Source: Glandiceps talaboti
Lineage: Eukaryota; Hemichordata; Enteropneusta; Spengelidae
NCBI RefSeq assembly: GCF_964340395.1
Contig: NC_135560.1
Coordinates: forward strand, 1,731,501 to 1,795,500
DNA length: 64,000 nt
Direction of reading: 5' to 3'
The notes beneath the pieces were generated by a model. It worked only from the letters and a program-made list of their open reading frames with translations, made no database searches and was not told the DNA's origin. A program made the translations under genes and the position numbers. This document shows positions 56,737 through 64,000 of the stretch, in pieces; positions within the stretch are counted from its first letter, which is position 1; each line of letters opens with the position of its first letter.

Positions 56737-58144
56737 AGTCCCCGCCGGACAAAGTCCGGGACGGGGACTTATGGATTGGGTTCCGTCTGTCCGTCCGTCC
56801 GTCCGTCCGTCCACAGCCGTTTCTTGGATATGCCTGGACTGATTTTTTTCAAACTTGGTACAGGGGCAACATACAATGGCATACATATGCACGTCAATTT
56901 GTTTCATGATACGATCCAATATGGCCGCCTAGCAGCCATTTTGTTTGCAAATTTTCCCTGTCTAAAGCCATAACTCAGACATGCTTGAACAGATTTCATT
57001 CAAAGTTGGTATTAGGACAGTGTTCTATGGCATATATGTGCATATTCATTGTTGTCATGATACGATCCAATATGGCCGCCTAGCAGCCATTTTGTTTGAG
57101 AATTTTCATGTCCAAAGCCATAACTCAGACATGCTTGAACAGATCTCATTCAAAGTTGGTATTAGGACAGTGTTCTATTACATACATGTGCATATCGATT
57201 TTCATTGTGATACGATCCAATATGGCTGTCTGGCAGCCATTTTGTTTGCGAATTTTCCATGTTCTAAGCCATAACTCAGACATGCTTGAATAGATCTCAT
57301 TCAAAGTTGGTATTTGTACAGTGGTCTATGACATACATGTGCATATTCATTGTTGTTGTGATACGATCCAATATGGCCGCCTGGCAGCCATTTTGTTTGC
57401 GATTTTTCTATGTCCAAAGCCATAACTCAGACATGCTTGAACAGATCTCATTCAAAGTTTGTATTAGGACAGTGTTTTATGACATACATGTGCATATCCA
57501 TTTTCGTCGTGATACGATCCAATATGGCTGCCTGGCAGCCATTTTGTTTGTGAATTTTCCATGTCCAAAGCCATAACTCAGACATGCTTGAACAGATCTC
57601 ATTCAAAGTTGGTATTAGGACAGTGTTCTATGACATACATGTGCATATCCATTTCTTCATGATACGATCCAATATGGCTGCCTGGCAGCCATTTTGTTTG
57701 TGAATTTTCCATGTCCAAAGCCATAACTCAGACATGCTTGAACAGATCTCATTCAAAGTTGGTATTAGGACAATGTTCTATGACATACATGTGCATATCC
57801 ATTTCGTCATGATACGATCCAATATGGCTGCCTGGCAGCCATTTTGTTTGTGAATTTTCCATGTCCAAAGCCATAACTCAGACATGCTTGAACAGATCTC
57901 ATTCAAAGTTGGTATTAGGACAGTGTTCTATGACATACATGTGCATATCCATTTTCATCGTGATATGATCCCCCATACCCGACCAATCCTTTATTTTTGT
58001 AGGCATGTTCCATGTCCAACAAGCAGACACAACATATCTAAGTCTGTTTGATTTAGGTTCACAAGTGTTGTTGCGTGATCAGAGTAGTGATAATTCCTTA
58101 AAACCCAATCATAGCGGGGACTATGTCATTCTCAATGGCTTGTT
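56737..58144 (+). mobile_element. Hairpin-VNTR element, AGTCCCC family, longest copy, ends at the exon 5 acceptor
   Basis: The 5' hairpin, TTATGGATTGGGTTCCGTC, a GTCC run and about seven 150-bp units are followed by the family 3' tail. CTCAATGGCTTGTT, the family end (CTCAATGACTTGTT in other copies), stops about 15 nt before the AG of ANKRA2 exon 5. The three right-hand units are almost identical, which suggests recent unit duplication. Confidence 0.87.
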
Positions 58145-58159
58145 TTGATTTGATTTTAG

Positions 58160-58307
58160 AATGGTGGCACACCGTTTGTATATGCCGTATACAATAATCA
58201 TCCCAAATGTGTACAATTATTACTACAAAATGGAGCAGACTTAGCAATGGCAACAGAAAGTGGCCATACACCATTAAGTATTGCTATGACAATGGGTCAT
58301 CAAACAG
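58160..58307 (+). CDS. ANKRA2: ANKRA2 coding exon 5 (residues 276-324, ankyrin repeats 4 and 5)
   Basis: TTTGATTTGATTTTAG precedes 148 nt that begin NGGTPFVYAVYNNHPKCVQL, closely matching NGGTPLLYAVHGNHVKCVKM of vertebrate ANKRA2. Then comes LLQNGADLAMATESGHTPLS, which starts repeat 5. It ends CAA ACA G|GTAAGG in phase 1. Only about 15 unique nucleotides separate the acceptor from the upstream transposon tail. Confidence 0.93.
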
Positions 58308-58340
58308 GTAAGGACTTATGCTGTGAACTTTTAAAATCCT

Positions 58341-58573
58341 GCCTTTTAGTATATGTAGATTGAATTTAATATTATGTAGATAATATTATGTAGATTGAAT
58401 TTAATATTATGTAGATTGAATTTAATATTATGTAGATTGAATTTAATATTATGTAGATTGAATTTAATATTATGTAGATAATATTATGTAGATTGAATTT
58501 AATATTATGTAGATTGAATTTAATATTATGTAGATTGAATTTAATATTATGTAGATTGAATTTAATATTATGT
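58341..58573. repeat. 21-bp repeat array just downstream of the exon 5 donor
   Basis: About eleven copies of TTAATATTATGTAGATTGAA plus T, two of them shortened to ATAATATTATGTAG, start about 35 nt after the donor. Confidence 0.93.
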
Positions 58574-58924
58574 CAAGTGAAGGGGTTTAAATATCATATG
58601 GAGGATTGGGTATTTATTTTGGATTTTTAATTTATAAAATAATTTTATAATGGCTTTCTACTTGAAAAATCAATGTGACACAACATATGTCAAGTCCTTG
58701 TTTGTAGTTTGATGAATTGCAAAAGCAAATGTGTAAAATGGTTGTTATTATATGTACAATAAAAAACAGTTGTACACATTTTTACACATTTTTTTGCTTT
58801 TTGCAGTGTATTAAGTGACAAACACAGACATAGTTTTGTTTCACATTGATTTTTCAAGTAGGCAGCCATAATGAAATTATTTTAGAAATTAAAAATCTAA
58901 AATAAATACCCAATCCTCATCGAA

Positions 58925-59450
58925 ATGTCCACTTTAATACTAATAGACAAGTGAATTAACATTCAAAATATGTATGCAAATATACCTAGCAACAAGACCA
59001 AGCCCAGAGCAACAGCCATGTGATGATGTATATCACAAAGATAACAGGGATTCATAGACAATGAATGAACAGCCAAATGATCATCTATATTGCAACGATA
59101 ACAACAGGGCAGGATAGGCAACTGGATAGTCATTTAGCAAATAAACACCTATACTGTGGATCAGCATGTCGATAAACTATTTTAAAAATTGTACAGTTGT
59201 GCTACAATGCCATTGACACTATTTTTATTGAGTTAAATTTTTTTGCCAAAAGTAACATTTGTTGACCCAAATCACATACCTATGATGTGATCATTTTGCT
59301 TTGAACAATTTCCCAACAAGACACCAAAAGTAGCGTTCCCACCAAATGCCAAGGCAATCTGTCTGGCAGTTTTTGAGTTCAAGTCGTCCAAACACAGACA
59401 GACAGATAGGCCAATGCACAGACAGTCACCGCACCATACCTATAACACTA
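58925..59450 (-). repeat. VNTR family 3, mixed orientation, ANKRA2 intron 5
   Basis: The 58925-59130 part has CCTAGCAACAAGACCAAGCC-type units. The 59280-59420 part is the inverted 5' end of the family (CAATTTCCCAACAAGACACC, GGCAATCTGTCTGGCAG) followed by a GACAGACAGATAGG run. Confidence 0.65.
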
Positions 59451-59517
59451 ACTGTACCTTATCAGTTCAGTTGTGCTAAAAACTAACATTATTATTATTA
59501 TCACTATTGCATTTTAG

Positions 59518-59567
59518 TTCAACACACAATAGAGGACTATTTATTATCCATGTTAGAAGAAAGCTGA
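59518..59567 (+). CDS. ANKRA2: ANKRA2 coding exon 6 (residues 326-340 and stop)
   Basis: TATTGCATTTTAG precedes a 50-nt terminal coding segment. The G of exon 5 plus TT makes Val, then QHTIEDYLLSMLEES and TGA at 59565-59567. This aligns with the C-terminal helix VQQVIESHLLKLLQ of vertebrate ANKRA2 and closes the last ankyrin repeat. The short tail, like that of ANKRA2 and unlike the longer RFXANK tail, supports the assignment. A 32-bp tandem array starts at the stop codon. Confidence 0.9.
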
Positions 59568-60170
59568 TTGACACAGATTACAAGATGGCAGTGAAGATAC
59601 TGACACAGATTACAAGATGGCAGTGAAGATACTGACACAGATTACAAGATGGCAGTGAAGATATTAACACAGATTACAAGACGGCAGTGAAGATACTGAC
59701 ACAGATTACAAGATGGCAGTGAAGATACTGACACAGATTACAAGATGGCAGTGAAGATACTGACACAGATTACAAGATGGCAGTGAAGATATTAACACAG
59801 ATTACAAGATGGCAGTGAAGATACTGACACAGATTACAAGATGGCAGTGAAGATACTGACACAGATTACAAGATGGCAGTGAAGATACTGACACAGATTA
59901 CAAGATGGCAGTGAAGATACTGACACAGATTACAAGATGGCAGTGAAGATACTGACACAGATTACAAGATGGCAGTGAAGATACTGACACAGATTACAAG
60001 ATGGCAGTGAAGATACTGACACAGATTACAAGATGGCAGTGAAGATATTGACACAGATTACAAGATGGCAGTGAAGATACTGACACAGATTACAAGATGG
60101 CAGTGAAGATACTGACACAGATTACAAGATGGCAGTGAAGATGTTAGAAGCTGATTGACACAGATTACAA
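59566..60170. repeat. 32-bp tandem array in the ANKRA2 3' UTR
   Basis: About 18 copies of TGACACAGATTACAAGATGG plus CAGTGAAGATAC follow the stop codon directly, with ATTAACAC and ACGGCAG variants. At the far end (60141-60170), ATGTTAGAAGCTGATTGACA repeats the last coding bases and stop seen at 59550-59572, minus one GAA codon. Confidence 0.95.
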
Positions 60171-60329
60171 AAATGTTTAGTATTATGTCTGAGATAACCA
60201 GTTCCAAACTTTACCGTCAGGTCGGCGACTCAAAGTTCCCCTCGCAAGGAAAAATTGCTACAAAAAGTCTTTTATCCCATCTGCTATTTCTATTTTAAAC
60301 TGTGGATTCACTGATTTGTAATAACTGTG

Positions 60330-60525
60330 TTTGGATTTTAGTACTGTATATATTTCCATAGACCTACATAGTATTGTTGTACATTTGTCTGTCTGGTTGT
60401 ATGTTGTCTGTGATAGTGTTTTTATTCGTATTGGGATTTCTGAAATGCCAGAAGGAAATTTTCCATTATATGTTTTTAATTTAATGGACAATAAAGTTTT
60501 TGAATTGAATTGAATTGAAAGAAAT
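60330..60525 (+). mobile_element. LINE 3' end with (AATTG)n tail
   Basis: The segment has GAAATGCCAGAAGGAAATTT, then GGACAATAAAG and iterated GAATT at 60500-60520, as at the end of the LINE at 16100. Its AATAAA could also act as the ANKRA2 polyadenylation signal; a second AATAAA lies near 61067. Confidence 0.6.
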
Positions 60526-62640
60526 GCCAAATCAATATCCATGCGTAATGAAACTCAACAGAGAAGATGGATGAGCTGAACAACTGACGTGTGTTGAATT
60601 GCTGATAAGTTAGAAATATTGGTACTAATCATCAAAATAAACAAAATGAAGTGAATAGTCGGCGAAAAAAATAACACAATTTGGGCACCATACACTCTTC
60701 TTTAACAATAAACTAACAAATCAATTCCCAAACATGACTAATCATCTGTAATAATTTCAAGAGAACTCAGAAAGTATGGGACAAAATCACACACCTAGTT
60801 TCAGAGAAAGAAAGTGACAATAACTAACAAACTTCATACATAAACATGTGATATCTGGAACTACGGGCCTGGAAATATATCTACCACTGTGACAGCCCAT
60901 GCAAGTGAAACATGGATAGTCAGATTAAGTCAGTATTGGCCATCAGAAGAAATAAACTAGAGATTCTGAAAAAGCTTGATCACTTACCAAAAGCATGAAG
61001 CTGACCGAAGCCAGTACTCAACTTTATTCAGCAAACCAAAGCAGTTATTTCTGCCGTGACACTGTGAAATAAAGCTCTGGTTTCTTAGGGCTATGAAAGT
61101 GTTATTTCAGCTTAGCAATGAATATTCATAAGTAATGACATCATGACAACCCAATACGTTCGTTCTTTAGTCAAGCATCAATCTGATTAAAATCTGATGT
61201 GGAGAAAGTGGCTAGATACCTTCATTTGCCTCTATTTCCATCTTTGTGTATCGTTTGTTTTGTTATGGATTGGGAAGACAGTGATCACCCAGAACAAAAA
61301 AAAAGAGTCAAATGATGGAAATAGAGGTAAATAAAGGCATCTAGCCACTTACCTGACTTGTCAATATGAATGAATGTCTTGTCTCTCCCCCCCCCCACTG
61401 TATAATGTGTCATTATACAGTACCCCCCCCCCCCCTGCTCCACTTCAGAGGTGGAAATCAACTTCAGCATCCATACATAGCAATGATGGATTTCTTTCCA
61501 AATGTATGTTTAGCTTTGCAAAAAAGGTCACACATTGGGCTGTAACCTATACTTTGAGATACTTAATAGCTAGCAGGGTTTTTGCCTTCAACCTTGATTC
61601 TGGGCAGAAACAGCATCCTCTGGATACCTAGTGGGGAAAGTAAGCATTTTTCAAAAAAAAATATAAGGAAAGCCAAAGAGTACTTGAAAATTGTCTTCAA
61701 TACCCCAATTTCACTTGAGTCAATTTTACTGTATGGCTATATTACCTACACTTTAACTTATACAGACTGAGATATTTTGGCAGACACAACATCGCCCTCT
61801 ATCAACGACTCCGGCATTATTCATGTGTGTAGTTCGTGCACAAAGTTTATATTTGCCTAATTGTTGATGTCAGAAACTGTGTTTTTTTGCAAATAAGAGA
61901 GGCTGTAGTCATAGAGTAAGTAAATGACATTCAGCTTGTATGTTTCGCTCCCATCTCAGACCATGCACAATGAGAACAGACTAGAAACGTGGCTTTTCCT
62001 TGTGTGAAGGTGTCACTTACTTGCTTTAGTGATAATCTTTTAATCCTAATTAGGGGGCCGTTAGTTATGTACGACATTGCGATGTTACATTTGATCACAT
62101 AAAGTAACGTGATATTTGGCCCAGAGATACATCCCATTATTATTAGGCCAGAAGAAATAAAACAGCTGTTCAAAAGGCAACCTAACCTATTACATTAGGT
62201 AGGTAGGTCGATATCTTTTTAATTTTTTTTAACAACGCTTGACAACTATACAAAAACAAACCATATATAATGATGGCAAAACATTTCAGGTTGAGTTTAT
62301 ATAGTATTTATTCAGTCATTCTGATTTTATCTCTTGCAGTTTGTCTGCATGGCAATCAGTTTCCATCAGTTTTACAGTTAGGAAATGTACACAATTTATG
62401 GTTATACAAATGTTGTAGCTCCTCTCACCCTCTCCTGTTAAGACCTGCCAAATGAAACTCCAGAATTATTTAGCTACCCCTTCGTACCATATATGGTACA
62501 ATGATGCATTAAAATATCAGTGATAACCAACTACAATAACAGTCCTAACGAGATTACTTCACAAGGAATGTGCATTTCACATGCCTAGGGAGATGTCTCA
62601 TAATGAGCTCTAACCTATACAGGGAGGTATTTAGCCAGCC
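60526..62640. other. Intergenic sequence with one small inverted repeat
   Basis: AGTGGCTAGATACCTTCATT (61208) is inverted at 61314-61350 (GGCATCTAGCCACTT), giving 37-bp arms around a 70-bp loop. Two poly-C runs flank a CTGTATAATG/CATTATACAG hairpin near 61385-61435. Nothing coding is supported. Confidence 0.5.
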
Positions 62641-62658
62641 ACCTTCCATCAACCAAGA

Positions 62659-62817
62659 GTTGTATCAAAGTCCTTTGGAAATCGTGTTTTCTACTATGCT
62701 GCACTGAAGCTTTGGAACAATCTCCCATGTCACATCAGACAATACACATCAATTGACACTTTCACACACAACTTGAAAACTCACCTTTTTCACCCAAATT
62801 TACAGTGTGTAATCTGA
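62659..62817 (+). pseudogene. CR1-like LINE C-terminal fragment
   Basis: The 53-codon frame encodes VVSKSFGNRVFYYAALKLWN, NLPCHIRQYTSIDTFTHNLK and THLFHPNLQCVI, then stop. It is the typical end of CR1/L2-type LINE proteins (FG.R.F...A...WN.LP...LK..LF). The upstream parts are frame-broken. Confidence 0.8.
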
Positions 62818-63632
62818 ACTGAATTACTCTTACTAACATTTGTTGAGATTTGTTTTGCATGTCTGTCTTAGTTGAATGTTTTTTGATTATAATACAATGT
62901 AGGAGGCCATTTAGAGGCTTAAAATATCAAACCATAGACATATATTAAAGTCTTACAATGCTTACAGTCGTATGTATCAAAATATCAGAATTGAGAGACA
63001 ATAATGCTATGCGATATATATTATCTGGCTATGAGGTGTATTTTGCTGTGGCAAAGCTGGAAGATAATTTGCGGATGTGCACTTGGTAAATGACTTTTCC
63101 TGAAGTTTGGTTCCAAAAAATCATATAAAGAGCAAAACATTTAAAGACTTTCAAACTATCAGAATTTTGAATGATAGCTGAGCCCCCTTCCTATAATGGT
63201 CCTAAAGTTTTGCTCATTCCTGGATTTGACTCAGATATATTGTTAAATGTATTATTCAGAAAATATAAAGATATCCCATAATTTTGAAACAAAGTGTGCA
63301 TTTAACTAGCATGCGAAGCCCGCACGAGGACATACATATTGCTCATCACCAAAAAAAGATTTAAATGCCAAAAATATGGGTAGGTCGGGCCCAGCTTTTT
63401 TATTTTTCAAACAACTTTTTTATTTTTTCTGGCCCTGAGGTATATACCATATTTTCCATTACTGTTTCGGATAAGAGAGATCTTCTCTCTACTATAAGAT
63501 AAAGGTTTCATTTATATTTTAGCTTATGACAGATTTGATTTCACCACAGAGAGTGCAGGCCTAAATTTACACAATAAACATAACAAATAACAAAAATCAT
63601 CCCCACTCAGAAAATTATCAAATATATAAAAA

Positions 63633-63755
63633 ACAATATTTGTATTATCAAAGTGGACAATCCTGTGACTTTACAATGACTATTGTAATAATATCTGTAT
63701 TATCAAAGTGGACAATCCTGTGACTTTACAATGACTATTGTAATAATATTTGACT
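63633..63755. repeat. 62-bp direct duplication
   Basis: TATTATCAAAGTGGACAATC and CTGTGACTTTACAATGACTA occur twice in tandem with almost no difference. Confidence 0.9.
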
Positions 63756-63779
63756 ATGTACAGTATAAATGCATGGGTA

Positions 63780-64000
63780 CAGATTGGCCTGAAATTTGGT
63801 GGAAATGTTATTGGAGGTGTTTTGTTTAAGAATTGTTTGTGACATGATGATCCCATCAGTGATATGCAAATTAGGGCTAAAAATATGTCATTTTGGTCAA
63901 AGCAAATTGGGCTGAACTGTAATTGGGATGCATCTGGTGGTGTATAGATGAGGAAATATTAAGCATATAATTATATCATGAGTAATATGCAAATTAGGTG
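63780..64000 (+). repeat. VNTR family 3 5' units, running off the window
   Basis: GGCCTGAAATTTGGTGGAAA, TTGGAGGTGTTTTG, ACATGATGATCCCATCA and ATGCAAATTAGGGCTAA match 32590-32700. Confidence 0.7.

Overview
This is metazoan nuclear DNA, AT-rich with interrupted genes, many minisatellites and decayed LINEs and DNA transposons. The style (frequent ACATGT words, CR1/L2-like LINE remnants, dispersed hairpin-plus-VNTR repeats) suggests a marine invertebrate. I cannot name the phylum from sequence alone.

Two conserved genes can be assembled exon by exon. (1) NOL6 (nucleolar protein 6 / Utp22-Nrap family, 90S pre-ribosome) is on the minus strand: three 5'-proximal coding exons at 13846-13577, 11962-11783 and 2512-2344, with compatible phases. 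The rest of the gene lies left of the window. (2) ANKRA2 (ankyrin-repeat protein, RFXANK/ANKRA2 family) is on the plus strand and appears complete: six coding exons at 37372-37750, 43302-43390, 43815-43881, 50433-50722, 58160-58307 and 59518-59567. They join in frame to 1023 nt (340 residues plus stop). The two genes diverge across about 23 kb of transposon debris.

Layout. 1-8.8 kb: NOL6 introns filled by a 43-bp and a 34-bp minisatellite around exon 3. 9.1-10.6 kb: two terminal-inverted-repeat elements. 11.8-13.9 kb: NOL6 exons 2 and 1 with a 24-bp array between them. 14.2-33.8 kb: LINE remnants, palindromic elements, a 35-bp array and a pogo/Tigger fragment. 34.9-59.6 kb: ANKRA2, its introns packed with arrays (40, 34, 22, 45, 49 and 21 bp), a 2.2-kb inverted-repeat element, and three copies of a hairpin-led VNTR element (one split by a 1.17-kb insertion). 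59.6-60.2 kb: a 32-bp array starting at the ANKRA2 stop codon. 60.2-64 kb: LINE pieces and further repeats.

The most striking feature is how several arrays touch gene-processing signals. The 43-bp array begins at the NOL6 exon 3 splice donor and repeats that donor about 54 times. A 31-bp array fills the ANKRA2 5' leader up to the start codon. A 32-bp array starts at the ANKRA2 stop codon and carries a near copy of the last codons at its far end. A VNTR element ends about 15-20 nt before the ANKRA2 exon 5 acceptor, so the branch point probably lies in transposon sequence. Tandem arrays make up roughly 20 kb, about 30% of the window.
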